Below are positions 10,147 through 20,972 of a stretch of DNA of 64,000 nucleotides, in pieces. The stretch's first letter is position 1, and each line of letters opens with the position of its first letter. The translations under genes were made by a program, and so were the position numbers. The DNA lies in assembly GCF_008923725.1 (NCBI RefSeq), contig NZ_WBPF01000022.1, positions 251,558 to 315,557 of the forward strand. Direction: 5' to 3'. The DNA is from Bacillus sp. CH140a_4T (lineage in GTDB: Bacteria > Bacillota > Bacilli > Bacillales > Bacillaceae_G). Under the pieces are notes generated by a model, which was given only the letters and a program-made list of their open reading frames with translations, was not told the DNA's origin and searched no databases.

Positions 10147-11304
10147 ATGACACAAAGCGCACCAGAATTTAAAGTTTTGCAAAGCATTGCATTTCTTGCT
10201 GTCGTTTTGCAAAGTTCCTTATTATATACAATGAATCAAGGAAATGTTTTACTCGAGCAATCTCTCATTATGGGTATGCTTTTTAACCTTGCAAAATTTT
10301 CAGCACCTGCATTCATATTTATCGTCGGCTTTCACTTAATTCGGCAATATACGAAACAACTAGCCTACACAGCATATATTTATGAAAAAGCCGCACATTT
10401 ACTCATTCCTTATTTCTTCTGGTCTATTCTTTACTTATTAACAACAAACAATATGATTACACTGCAAAGTGGAATAAAAAGTTTATTACTCGGAACAGCT
10501 GCCCCCCATCTTTGGTACGTAATTATGATGTTCCAAATTCACTTATTGTTCCCTTTGCTATGCACACTATTTTATTGGTTTCAAAAACGAACTGAAAATA
10601 AAAAAGACATATATACATATATGACAATCTTTGCTTCTCTATATTTTCTCTTAATGTGGTATTCTTCTCACTACATTTTTAATGGAGAGAAATTGACTAG
10701 CTCAACCATTTTACATTATACAGATCGTTCCTTCTTCTTCTACTCATTCTATTTCGTCATGGGGGGAATCGCTGCTGTCTCACTCAAAACGTGGCGTACA
10801 TTTGTCATGAAACATATCCCGCTTATCACAATTTTATTTTTCATCTTATTTTTATTCATCAATTATGAGTTATTTAGTTTTTACGGAGTAAATTCGATTC
10901 ATTTAACCGTTTCGACTTATTTAAAACCGTCTATGTTTTTATATATCGTATGCGAAATTATTATACTTTACGTGCTATCTATTACAATTGTACAGCGACG
11001 CGGTTTCTTATATAAAGCTTTACGATTTATTGGGAATTACACGTATGGTGCTTATTTAGCTCATTTTTTCTTCTTGCAACTATGTACAAAATTTCTTTCT
11101 TTATTCACACTGCAAGAAAACACCATATTATATAGCCTATTATTATTTACAATAGCGGCCACAATCTCGATTTCAGCAATGGTCATTTGCAGTACACTAC
11201 CACTTCATACGTGGATTACAGGACCTTCTCCTAGGGCAAATATGAAATGGGCGAAGATTATACTTCGGAAAAATCACGAAAAAGTATTCAAACCATATCT
11301 TTGA
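10147..11304 (+). CDS. Acyltransferase-3 family integral membrane protein
   Basis: About 385 aa with ten hydrophobic segments. The start is set at ATG 10147 because the ribosome-binding site AAAGGAG (10130-10136) lies downstream of the longer in-frame ATG at 10126. The arrangement fits the acyltransferase-3 family (OafA/WecH/YrhL-like), which transfers acyl groups to carbohydrates at the membrane: FIFIVGFHLIRQY near the N terminus, FFWSILYLLT and LWYVIMMFQIHLLFPLL are family-like. The usual early catalytic histidine context is not clear, since the region reads LQSIAFLAVVLQSS. Acceptor unknown. Confidence 0.7.
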   Translation: MTQSAPEFKVLQSIAFLAVVLQSSLLYTMNQGNVLLEQSLIMGMLFNLAKFSAPAFIFIVGFHLIRQYTKQLAYTAYIYEKAAHLLIPYFFWSILYLLTTNNMITLQSGIKSLLLGTAAPHLWYVIMMFQIHLLFPLLCTLFYWFQKRTENKKDIYTYMTIFASLYFLLMWYSSHYIFNGEKLTSSTILHYTDRSFFFYSFYFVMGGIAAVSLKTWRTFVMKHIPLITILFFILFLFINYELFSFYGVNSIHLTVSTYLKPSMFLYIVCEIIILYVLSITIVQRRGFLYKALRFIGNYTYGAYLAHFFFLQLCTKFLSLFTLQENTILYSLLLFTIAATISISAMVICSTLPLHTWITGPSPRANMKWAKIILRKNHEKVFKPYL

Positions 11305-11346
11305 TATAATAGAATTCCATACAAGAAAAGAAAGTAGGACACACCT

Positions 11347-11727
11347 ATGATTAATCAAATTGGACAAATTATGTTATATGTAAATAACCAAGACGAAACA
11401 GTACAATTTTGGACAGAAAAAGTAGGGTTCCAAATCATCGCTGAAGAAAATAACGGAAAAGGATTTCGCTGGATTGAAATTGCACCAACGAAAGAAGCAG
11501 GCACAAGTATCGTCCTTCACGATAAAGCGTTAATTGCGAAGATGCAGCCTGAATTAAACTTACATACGCCTTCACTTATGTTCTTCTCTAATAACTTAGA
11601 TCAACTATATAAAGATCTTTCTGAGAAAAACGTTACAGTTGGACAAGTTGTAGATTTACCTACTGGTAGAGCGTTCAACTTTGCGGATAATGAAAATAAT
11701 TACTTTGCGGTAATGGAACGAAAATAA
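11347..11727 (+). CDS. VOC (glyoxalase/bleomycin-resistance) family protein
   Basis: 126 aa, one full VOC domain of two beta-alpha-beta-beta-beta units: IGQIMLYVNNQDETVQFWTEKVGFQI at the start and GRAFNFADNENNYFAVME at the end. Members are metal-dependent lyases, isomerases, dioxygenases or drug-binding proteins, and nothing here selects one. The gene follows the acyltransferase gene by 42 bases on the same strand and ends at a shared terminator. Confidence 0.8.
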   Translation: MINQIGQIMLYVNNQDETVQFWTEKVGFQIIAEENNGKGFRWIEIAPTKEAGTSIVLHDKALIAKMQPELNLHTPSLMFFSNNLDQLYKDLSEKNVTVGQVVDLPTGRAFNFADNENNYFAVMERK

Positions 11728-11728
11728 A

Positions 11729-11763
11729 AAGAAGCTATCCGAAAAAACGGATAGCTTCTTTCA
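11729..11763. terminator. Bidirectional terminator between VOC and yhgE-like genes
   Basis: AAGAAGCTATCCG/CGGATAGCTTCTT stem with a 6-A loop and T/A flanks, between convergent genes. Confidence 0.88.
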
Positions 11764-11765
11764 TT

Positions 11766-13766
11766 TTAAGAAACTTGTTCTGCATTTGTTTCTCTATGTT
11801 GTATATGACTCGTGATCCAAGCAATTCCACCGGCAACAACGAGATAGCATAACAATATTAAAATTTGCATTTGTAATTGCGACCAATCTCCTAAAGAAAT
11901 TACATCTTGTAACCCTCTAAGAGAATGGGACATTGGGAGAAATTCTCCAATTTTGCTAAGAACAGCTATATTTAATTCTCCTGGGAAAGTACCCCCGCTC
12001 GTCGCTAATTGCAAGACGAGAAGCGTTACCGCCGCAAACTTCCCAACAAGACCAAATACCGTTACTAACATAAGAATAAATGTCATGAACGTAAAGGAAA
12101 TAATAATACTTGATAAAACAAAAAGTGGCACACTGGCAACTTCTAATTTCATAACTCCTAGCACAACCACATCTACAAGTAGCGCTTGAATGAGTCCAAT
12201 CAAATATACTAATCCTAATTTATTAACAAAATGTACTGTTCCGCTTACCTTCATATTCTGTCTACGACCAAGTGGTAAAATATTCGATGCCATAATTCCA
12301 CCAACATAAAACGCAAGTGATAAGAAGTATGGTGCAATACCTGAACCGTAGTTAGGCACGTCAGAAACCGTCGACTTCACTAATTGAACCGGCTCTGAGA
12401 ACATCGTATTACGTGCATCATCATTGCGAACATCAGCTATCTTCTCTGCGCCCTCTCCCAATTTCGTAGAAAGTTCTTTCGCACCATCGTCAAGTTTAAC
12501 AAGTCCGTTCGTTAACTTCCCAGCACCGTTATTCAGCTCCGTTCCGCCACTCGCAAGGTGATTTACACCTTCTTGTAATGATGTAAATCCATTTCCCCAC
12601 TTCGTAAATCCATTAGCTAAATTCACCGCACCATCTGCTATCTTTTTCGTTCCAGCAGTAGCTTCGTTCAACTTAACTCCGAATGTATTCATACCTTCTT
12701 CAATCTTATGCTGACCATTAGCAAGCTTCTTGGCACCTTGTGTCAATTGTTGTTGGCTATTATTTAAAGTGTTTGTTGCTTTAGCTAATCCATTAGAAGT
12801 AGCAATGATCTTTTGAAAAGCAGGATCTTGCTGCACTTCTGGATGACTTTTCACGTACTCTTCTAATTGCTGTTTTACACTATTTGCTACATTGTCCGCT
12901 TTCACTTGCCCTTCAGCAAGTTTCTCACTTCCGTTCACCCATTCATTTGTACCAGTACTTAATTTACTAACCCCTGCTTGTAAAGTTTTTTCACCTTGAG
13001 CTAATAATTCCATGCCACTATGAAGTGAGGTCGCTCCTTGACTCAGCTCGTTTGCTCCGCCAGTTAAAGTAGATTTGCTAGAAGCAAGTTTTTCACTTCC
13101 CTCTTTCACTTTTGATGTCCCGTCGCTTAAACGATGAATACCATCTGCAAGCTGATTTGCCCCATTTCTTGCATCTGTCGTTCCTTCATGTAACTTCTCA
13201 GCACCATTACTTGCATCACTCAACCCTTGTGCCAAATCTTGAAACTTTGAAAAGACACCTTCTGTATATGATTTCGTAATACTATTTGAAATTTTGGTTT
13301 TCATATTTTCAACAGCTGTCGTTCCAATTTGAGCTGCTACAAAGTTTTTACCCGGATTTACTTTGTACTGAAGCTGCGCTGGCTCTGGTTTCTCATCCAT
13401 AAGTGTACTTACCTTTTTAGAGAAATCCTCTGGAATCGTAACAACCATATAATACTTATCTTCTTTTAGCCCTTCATCAGCATTTTTTTCTGATACGAAA
13501 TGAAAAGCTAGTTCCTTATTCTCTTTTAAATTTTCTACAAAATCGTCTCCTGCATGAATTGTTTTTTCATCCATCGCAGCACCCTTATCTAAATTTACAA
13601 TCGCAACAGGTAATTTATCTAATTTCCCATATGGATCCCAATATCCAGCTAAAAAGAATCCTGAATAAATTAAAGGAACGATTAATAAAAAAATTAAAGC
13701 GATACGTCCATGTTTATGGTGCCACATCGCTTTCCAATCTTTAAATATAAGTTGAATTCCCTTCAT
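11766..13766 (-). CDS. YhgE/Pip family membrane protein (ABC-2-like)
   Basis: 666 aa. One membrane helix near residues 20-40, a long extracytoplasmic region (about 45-480) built of repeated helical units such as LADGIHRLSDGTSKV and LTNGLVKLDDGAKEL, then five to six C-terminal membrane helices of the ABC-2 permease type. The family includes Lactococcus Pip (phage infection protein) and B. subtilis YhgE, whose cellular role is unclear; homologues also occur with type VII secretion. No ATPase is adjacent. It is divergent from a LysR regulator, its likely controller. It is not evidence of a prophage. Confidence 0.85.
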   Translation of the reverse strand: MKGIQLIFKDWKAMWHHKHGRIALIFLLIVPLIYSGFFLAGYWDPYGKLDKLPVAIVNLDKGAAMDEKTIHAGDDFVENLKENKELAFHFVSEKNADEGLKEDKYYMVVTIPEDFSKKVSTLMDEKPEPAQLQYKVNPGKNFVAAQIGTTAVENMKTKISNSITKSYTEGVFSKFQDLAQGLSDASNGAEKLHEGTTDARNGANQLADGIHRLSDGTSKVKEGSEKLASSKSTLTGGANELSQGATSLHSGMELLAQGEKTLQAGVSKLSTGTNEWVNGSEKLAEGQVKADNVANSVKQQLEEYVKSHPEVQQDPAFQKIIATSNGLAKATNTLNNSQQQLTQGAKKLANGQHKIEEGMNTFGVKLNEATAGTKKIADGAVNLANGFTKWGNGFTSLQEGVNHLASGGTELNNGAGKLTNGLVKLDDGAKELSTKLGEGAEKIADVRNDDARNTMFSEPVQLVKSTVSDVPNYGSGIAPYFLSLAFYVGGIMASNILPLGRRQNMKVSGTVHFVNKLGLVYLIGLIQALLVDVVVLGVMKLEVASVPLFVLSSIIISFTFMTFILMLVTVFGLVGKFAAVTLLVLQLATSGGTFPGELNIAVLSKIGEFLPMSHSLRGLQDVISLGDWSQLQMQILILLCYLVVAGGIAWITSHIQHRETNAEQVS

Positions 13767-13793
13767 GAAATATGCTCCTTCTCCTAATTTAAC

Positions 13794-13807
13794 ACCATTA
13801 GAATGGT
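13794..13807. promoter_or_regulatory. Palindrome in the yhgE/LysR divergent region
   Basis: ACCATTAGAATGGT is a perfect 14-bp palindrome, with partial TTAA extension on both sides, 28-41 bp before the yhgE-like start. It is a candidate operator; the binder is not known. Confidence 0.35.
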
Positions 13808-13901
13808 TTAACAGATTTACTATACACGTCCATATTCATACTGTATAATACATCTTTAATTATCAATTCATTCCTTTTGGTCTATAGAAAGGAGAGTCAA
13901 A

Positions 13902-14786
13902 ATGGAACTTCTTCAACTAAAATACTTTCAGACAGTCGCACGATTAGAACATATGACAAAAGCGGCTGAAGAATTGCATATTGCACAACCTTCGCTCAGC
14001 AAAACAATTGCTAGATTAGAAAAGGACTTAGGTGTCCCGTTATTTGATCGCCAAGGTCGCCAGATTACATTAAACTCATTTGGGAAAGTATTTTTAAAAC
14101 GAGTAGAGCGCATTTTTCATGAATTAAGTGAAGGTGAACGAGAAATTAAAGATTTAGCTAAATTACAACAAGCTTCTATTACACTAGCAGTTTCTATTCC
14201 GAGAATATTACCAGAACTACTCGGTTCTTTTTTACTAGAACATCCTAACGTTCGATTCCAACAGTTTCTCGCATCTACTCCTTCTATGAAACGACAACTA
14301 GATAATATAGAAATTGATTTTTGCATTTCTTCTGTGCCAATTGAAGGCGAGGAAATTATATGGGAACCACTTATTACAGAAGAAATTTTCTTAGTCGTCC
14401 CTTCCGGTCATCGTTTATCAGGACGCGACAGTATCCATCTGCATGAAGTAAAAGACGAACCATTTATTAGTATGAACACTGGTTACGGATTTCGGCACTT
14501 AACGGATGAATTTTGCAAGGAAGCTGGCTTTACTCCACATATCGCTTTTGAAGTAGATGAACCAACCGTAATTAGCGACCTTATTAAGCAAGGTCTCGGC
14601 ATCGCTTTCGTCCCAAGTTTAACTTTATTAAAAAACTCTACTTTATCATTAAATAAGTTACGTATTATTGAACCAAATTGCGAGCGAACTATCGGCTTAA
14701 GTTGGTCGAAGAAACGCTATTTATCGAAAACTGCTCAGCAATTTCGTAAGTTTGTGATTGAGTACTTCTCTAATATTAAGGCGTAA
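13902..14786 (+). CDS. LysR-family transcriptional regulator
   Basis: 294 aa. Residues 1-60 are the LysR winged helix (MELLQLKYFQTVARLEHMTK, AAEELHIAQPSLSKTIARLE, GVPLFDRQGRQI), and residues 90-290 the effector-binding domain with GLGIAFVPSLTL near the end. RBS AAAGGAG precedes the ATG. It is divergent from the yhgE-like gene across 135 bp, the classic LysR target arrangement. The effector is unknown. Confidence 0.92.
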   Translation: MELLQLKYFQTVARLEHMTKAAEELHIAQPSLSKTIARLEKDLGVPLFDRQGRQITLNSFGKVFLKRVERIFHELSEGEREIKDLAKLQQASITLAVSIPRILPELLGSFLLEHPNVRFQQFLASTPSMKRQLDNIEIDFCISSVPIEGEEIIWEPLITEEIFLVVPSGHRLSGRDSIHLHEVKDEPFISMNTGYGFRHLTDEFCKEAGFTPHIAFEVDEPTVISDLIKQGLGIAFVPSLTLLKNSTLSLNKLRIIEPNCERTIGLSWSKKRYLSKTAQQFRKFVIEYFSNIKA

Positions 14787-14800
14787 AATTATATCAACAA

Positions 14801-14838
14801 ATAGAAGGTGCCATCCCCATAGGATGGCACCTTCTATT
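14801..14838. terminator. Bidirectional terminator between LysR and GH8-like genes
   Basis: Perfect 16-bp stem ATAGAAGGTGCCATCC/GGATGGCACCTTCTAT with a 5-base loop. It overlaps the end of the minus-strand gene. Confidence 0.85.
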
Positions 14839-15919
14839 GTTCACTCTTCTCTAATTCTATTTCAGCTAAAAGTGGTAGTACATTATCAAAAATATGCGTA
14901 TTGTTATTTTCGCCTGTTACGTATCCACCGTAATATCTACTAAATACGTTATCATTTCGGAATGTGACCATATGATCATATAGTTCCTTTGCAAACTTTG
15001 TATCACCTGTTTGTAGTACGTACAAAATCGTTAGTCCGTAAGCGGCTGGCGATTCATAATTCACAGTTTGTTTTCCCGTTTCTAAATTGTAACGACCGTA
15101 TAGCTTTCCATCCTCCTGAAATTTCTTCTTTATAAATTCCAAGTAAGCATCTGATGTAAGTCCACCTAAACTCCGATGATATGAAACGTATGATTGATCA
15201 ATTACATTCACTTCTTTATCATACGTAAATGTACCATCTGCTTTATACTCTTTCGGAAATGCCCAACCATCCCTTGGATAATCCGCTAAAAATTGAACGA
15301 CCTCCCGGTATTGCTGAGCAGAAACTTTGCCGTACTTTTTCATATAAGAGAATGCACGCGGATTTAAGTATGATGTAGTTGCAAAATCATTTTGTTTTCC
15401 TGCATCTGCATCATAATAATCAACGTAATAATTATCTTTCTTATTATAACGAATGACAGCGTCACTCAATTGATCTGCCAAGTTTTTATAACGCTCTTCC
15501 TTGTACATTTCATACGCTCGATATAATTGTTCTATAATACGAAGATCATCTATAAGTGCATTGGTAGCCGACTGTATTTCTCCCTTTTCAGAGATTTTCC
15601 ATACAACGATTTGATCCTTATGTACAAAGTTATTTTGAATAACCTTAACTTGTTCATCGAATAACGCTTGATCGTCTTTATCGAGTGTATATTGTAGCCA
15701 TAGTCCTGCTGATTCCGATAAAGCTTCACGGCCTTTCGCTTCACCCGTACCTGCCTTTGTATCCCCTAAACGATATGTAGCAAGCGTCCCATTTTCATTC
15801 ACCATATGTCTCAAAATAAAATGTTCTGTACGGTTTCCTTGTATAGCTGCCCAAAATACAATTCCACCTAAAGCGATTAAGAGAATAACTCCAATCCCTA
15901 TATATAAACGTTTCCGCAA
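14834..15919 (-). CDS. Membrane-anchored GH8-like glycoside hydrolase (YdaJ-like)
   Basis: 361 aa from the TTG at 15919, chosen because GGGAGGTG lies 5 bases upstream; a longer in-frame extension to 16072 would read through another gene's terminator. Residues 4-25 are a membrane anchor or uncleaved signal, the rest extracytoplasmic. The pattern SESAGLWLQYTL, then IQSATNALIDDLRIIEQLYRAY, resembles the catalytic Glu/Asp layout of GH8 (alpha/alpha)6 enzymes. B. subtilis YdaJ, encoded with the c-di-GMP-linked ydaKLMN exopolysaccharide genes, is a comparable protein. YdaK/YdaM-like genes lie 16 kb away at 32.0-34.1 kb. Activity is inferred. Confidence 0.65.
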   Translation of the reverse strand: MRKRLYIGIGVILLIALGGIVFWAAIQGNRTEHFILRHMVNENGTLATYRLGDTKAGTGEAKGREALSESAGLWLQYTLDKDDQALFDEQVKVIQNNFVHKDQIVVWKISEKGEIQSATNALIDDLRIIEQLYRAYEMYKEERYKNLADQLSDAVIRYNKKDNYYVDYYDADAGKQNDFATTSYLNPRAFSYMKKYGKVSAQQYREVVQFLADYPRDGWAFPKEYKADGTFTYDKEVNVIDQSYVSYHRSLGGLTSDAYLEFIKKKFQEDGKLYGRYNLETGKQTVNYESPAAYGLTILYVLQTGDTKFAKELYDHMVTFRNDNVFSRYYGGYVTGENNNTHIFDNVLPLLAEIELEKSEQ

Positions 15920-15974
15920 TCTATTCACCTCCCTAATAAGGCTAGCCTTAATTTTACCAGAACATACGTAAAAT

Positions 15975-16001
15975 GAAAAAAGACAATCTATTAGATTGTC
16001 T
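15975..16001 (-). terminator. Terminator of the 49-aa gene
   Basis: AGACAATCT/AGATTGTCT perfect 9-bp stem, 3-base loop, six T on the minus strand. It lies just after the small gene's stop codon. Confidence 0.8.
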
Positions 16002-16010
16002 CCCGTTCCT

Positions 16011-16160
16011 CTATCTCTCACAAGCCTCTTTAGAAGGTCTATATAGCGATGCCACAAGTCGATCATATTCACGACGCGTAATCTCTTTATTATACAGCTT
16101 CAATAATAAATCTCTATGCTCTTTTGAAAATGCCATCTTTTTAATGACTTCAGGATACAT
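16011..16160 (-). CDS. Small uncharacterised protein, 49 aa
   Basis: The reading frame MYPEVIKKMAFSKEHRD... starts at ATG 16160 with GGAGAGG seven bases upstream, and ends at TAG followed by a clear terminator. The product is charged, probably helical (KEHRDLLLKLYNKEITRREY), with no signal peptide or membrane segment. I do not recognise the family. Own RBS plus own terminator make it a credible gene between the GH8-like gene and cydA. Confidence 0.65.
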   Translation of the reverse strand: MYPEVIKKMAFSKEHRDLLLKLYNKEITRREYDRLVASLYRPSKEACER

Positions 16161-16413
16161 AAAACATCCTCTCCATTTCACATAAACTTCTTCACCCTAA
16201 AATAGAACTTATGTTCGCATAAAAGATTATAAAATATTCCTTACTAAAAAACAAACAAAATATTATTAAACATTAACTTCTTTCTATTTAGAATATTCAA
16301 ACAATATATTACCATATCCACTTTTTAAATACATATATATTTTTGGTAGTTTTTTTGAATAAATCTTCCAATTCAATCAGAAAATAATGGCAAAAAAGAA
16401 GAGGAGTTTACAT

Positions 16414-17769
16414 ATGGATACGGTAACATTAGCAAGAGCATTTTTCGGTTCTTCATTAGCATTCCACATTATCTTTGCAACACTTGGTGTCGGCCTTTCA
16501 TTGATGATTTTTATAAGTGAAATACTCTATCACTGGAAGAAAGATTCCGATTACGCCATTATGGCGAAAAGATGGACGAAGGCGTTTGCCATCCTTCTCG
16601 GTGTAGCAATTCCAACTGGAACAATCGTTGGTGTACAAATCTCACTTCTTTGGCCTGGTTTTGCCAAAATCGTGGGGCAGGTTATCTCTGTTCCCTTTCA
16701 AATTGAGATTTTCGCCTTTTTTTTAGAGGCTTTGTTCATGTCCATTTATGTATATGCAGCTGACAAACTACCTCCATTCATGAGATTAATCTCGCTATTC
16801 TTCGTCATGATTGGTGCCACGGCATCTGCCGTGCTTATTACATCAGCAAATACATGGATGAATACACCCGCAGGCTTTTCAATGGGGCCAGATGGATCCG
16901 TTTTTAACGTTGATCCGTGGAAAGCTTTCTTTAATCCGAGTTTTGGCACAAGCGCATTCCACGTTGTGATTACAGCCTATGCAACTGGAGCTGCCGTCAT
17001 TGCCTCTATCGCCGGATTTAAATTATTAAAGAAGAATTTAAGTGAACGGGAAGTGGCTTATCATAAAAAAGGGCTACTGTTAGGACTCGTCGTGACATTT
17101 ATTACAGGGGCTACGATGTGGCTTTCGGGACACGAATCAGCAATTGCCTTACATAAGCATTCTCCTGAGAAACTTGCATCTGCTGAAGCTTTATTTGAAA
17201 CGACATCACATGCACCGTTATCAATTGGCGGAGTTGTGGATCCTAACACACTGGAACTAAACTATGCACTAGAAATTCCGAACATGCTTAGCCTACTAGT
17301 GGGGCTAGACCCTAGCACTGTCGTAAAAGGACTAAATGAATTCCCACAAGAAACATGGCCACCATTTTACACACATACATTATTCAACTTAATGGTTGGC
17401 ACCGCTGCCTTCACCTTTGCAGTCGCAGCAATTGCCCTCCTATATTGGTACTTTGTTTATCGAAAAAAAGGAACAGAATTACCGAAGTGGCTTCTTTGGG
17501 GAGCTGCCGCATGTGGACCAATTATGATGCTCGGCATTGAATTCGGGTGGATTTTCAGCTGTAGTGGTCGTCAACCGTGGACCATTTATGGTATGCAACG
17601 GACCGTTGACGCTTCTACACGCGCTGATTTTGTTGGTCCTTTATTTATTTTATTCATCATTTTATATATCGGACTCGGTATTTTAACTGTGTTTGTACTA
17701 CGGACATTCTTTAAGAAACATCCGCTTACAAATGATTTACATCACGAAGGAGGCGATTCTCGTGCATGA
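16414..17769 (+). CDS. cydA: Cytochrome bd-type quinol oxidase subunit I
   Basis: 451 aa from ATG 16414, which follows GAGGAG at 7 bases; the in-frame ATG at 16387 lacks an RBS. Heme ligands are readable: His near the N terminus (SSLAFHIIFATLGVG), a second in SAFHVVITAY, and the GRQPWTIYG motif of subunit I near residue 390. The short Q-loop is typical of Firmicute bd oxidases (YthA-like). The complex oxidises menaquinol and reduces O2 with high affinity. cydB overlaps its 3' end by 8 bases. No cydCD assembly genes are adjacent, so this is likely an accessory copy. Confidence 0.92.
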   Translation: MDTVTLARAFFGSSLAFHIIFATLGVGLSLMIFISEILYHWKKDSDYAIMAKRWTKAFAILLGVAIPTGTIVGVQISLLWPGFAKIVGQVISVPFQIEIFAFFLEALFMSIYVYAADKLPPFMRLISLFFVMIGATASAVLITSANTWMNTPAGFSMGPDGSVFNVDPWKAFFNPSFGTSAFHVVITAYATGAAVIASIAGFKLLKKNLSEREVAYHKKGLLLGLVVTFITGATMWLSGHESAIALHKHSPEKLASAEALFETTSHAPLSIGGVVDPNTLELNYALEIPNMLSLLVGLDPSTVVKGLNEFPQETWPPFYTHTLFNLMVGTAAFTFAVAAIALLYWYFVYRKKGTELPKWLLWGAAACGPIMMLGIEFGWIFSCSGRQPWTIYGMQRTVDASTRADFVGPLFILFIILYIGLGILTVFVLRTFFKKHPLTNDLHHEGGDSRA

Positions 17770-18787
17770 AGAAAGTATTGCAATTATCATATTATGGGCT
17801 CTTATTTTCGTATACAGTATATTAGGGTCCATCGATTTTGGAGCAGGTTTTTGGGGCATGGTATACGCAAAACATCCAACGCTCGCTGCCAAGCTTGCCA
17901 ATCGGTACTTATCACCAACTTGGGAAGTAACAAATACATTTCTCGTCTTTGTCGTTGTCGCTTTTCTCGGTTTCTTTCCGAAAGCCGCTTTCACCCTTGC
18001 GACAGTGATGTTTGTACCAGTTATGTTAATTTTAATACTCATTGCCATTCGCAGTACATTCATGGTATTTGCTTACTCTGTGCCAAAATATCAGTATCTC
18101 CTTCGGGTGATTTCAGGTATTACTGGGCTCTTAATTCCAGCCTTATTAATTACCGTTTTACCCGTTACAGAGGGGGCTTATATTACAATGGTTGAAGGAA
18201 AAGAGGTACTCCTGTACGGGAAACTTCTTTCTAGCCCAGTTATCTACTGCTATATGCTCTTTGGACTAACTTCGGAACTCTTTCTTTCCTCTCTCTTTCT
18301 TGCTGATTTTTCGAGAGAGCAAGGTTCAGAAGATTCGTATCGAATTTATCGAAGAAACGCCATCATCCTTGGTCCTGCAACACTCGTTACAGCAATTATT
18401 GCCCTCGTTGTAATGGATCCGAAAACACACTGGCTTATGCAAGGACTCATAAAGCAATTTCCATGGTTTACAGTTTCTATCGTTTTATTCGTTATCGGGT
18501 ACTCTTCTCTCTGGTGGACAAACAAAAAGTATGGCACACTAGGATACCCTCGCATTGCCGTGTTAGCAGTCGTCGCTCAATATGCATTTGCAAGTTACGC
18601 TTACGGTGTCGCGCATTTACCTTACATTATTTATCCTGATGTAACTGTATTTACAAGCTTTACAACACCAGAGACATTCTATGCATTGCTTATTCTATAC
18701 GCAATCGGAATTGCAATTTTACTACCAGGATTTATCTTCTTCTGGAATTTATTCTTGAAGGATCGAACTTTTTTGAAGGAAAAGTAA
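17762..18787 (+). CDS. cydB: Cytochrome bd-type quinol oxidase subunit II
   Basis: 341 aa from GTG 17762, which has AAGGAGG six bases upstream and overlaps the cydA stop by 8 bases; the longer in-frame ATG at 17693 lies inside cydA. Eight to nine membrane helices, with the family's GSIDFGAGFWGM motif at the first helix. It pairs with CydA to hold the di-heme site. YthB-like in length and sequence style. Translational coupling fits 1:1 stoichiometry. Confidence 0.92.
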   Translation: MHEESIAIIILWALIFVYSILGSIDFGAGFWGMVYAKHPTLAAKLANRYLSPTWEVTNTFLVFVVVAFLGFFPKAAFTLATVMFVPVMLILILIAIRSTFMVFAYSVPKYQYLLRVISGITGLLIPALLITVLPVTEGAYITMVEGKEVLLYGKLLSSPVIYCYMLFGLTSELFLSSLFLADFSREQGSEDSYRIYRRNAIILGPATLVTAIIALVVMDPKTHWLMQGLIKQFPWFTVSIVLFVIGYSSLWWTNKKYGTLGYPRIAVLAVVAQYAFASYAYGVAHLPYIIYPDVTVFTSFTTPETFYALLILYAIGIAILLPGFIFFWNLFLKDRTFLKEK

Positions 18788-18816
18788 TATAGCTTTGGAG
18801 TCTGTTCCAAAACGAC

Positions 18817-18860
18817 AGAAGCCCGCTTTGCTACCGTCTTAGCAAAGCGGGCTTCTTCTA
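18817..18860. terminator. Terminator of cydAB
   Basis: Perfect 16-bp stem AGAAGCCCGCTTTGCT/AGCAAAGCGGGCTTCT with an 8-base loop, followed by TCTATATTT. Confidence 0.85.
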
Positions 18861-18912
18861 TATTTAAGTTAGGTACTACAGTGTGATCAATCAAGTAAAG
18901 AGGTGTAACGTG

Positions 18913-20771
<1,859 letters not shown>

Positions 20772-20798
20772 ATAAAGACATCATTATGTAAAGCCATT

Positions 20799-20897
20799 AA
20801 CTTCCCTACGCTGGTACGAGCCAGATCAGGTCCAAAGGGTTAAGAAGTTCACACGCTTCTCTCTCAGCCTACGCATACGTTAGGCACCCCTAGTTTA
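20799..20897 (-). ncRNA. TPP (THI-box) riboswitch
   Basis: On the minus strand: ACTAGGGGTGCCT, then GGCTGAGAGAGAAG, ACCCTTTGGACCTGATCTGG and CGTAGGGAAG, the conserved THI-element blocks in order. It binds thiamine pyrophosphate and controls the terminator at 20733-20771 upstream of thiC. Confidence 0.97.
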
Positions 20898-20972
20898 TCA
20901 CTGATTTAATTTTCAATACTTTCCCATCATACACGATAATCTGAAAAATGCAAAGTTTATTTCTTTTGTTGT

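Noticed and set aside
11766-13766. 'Phage infection protein' as a sign of prophage
   Set aside because: YhgE/Pip is a chromosomal membrane protein family; no phage genes are nearby.
15920-16072. Longer N terminus of the GH8-like protein (start at 16072)
   Set aside because: It would run across the 49-aa gene and its terminator; the TTG at 15919 with GGGAGGTG is the better start.
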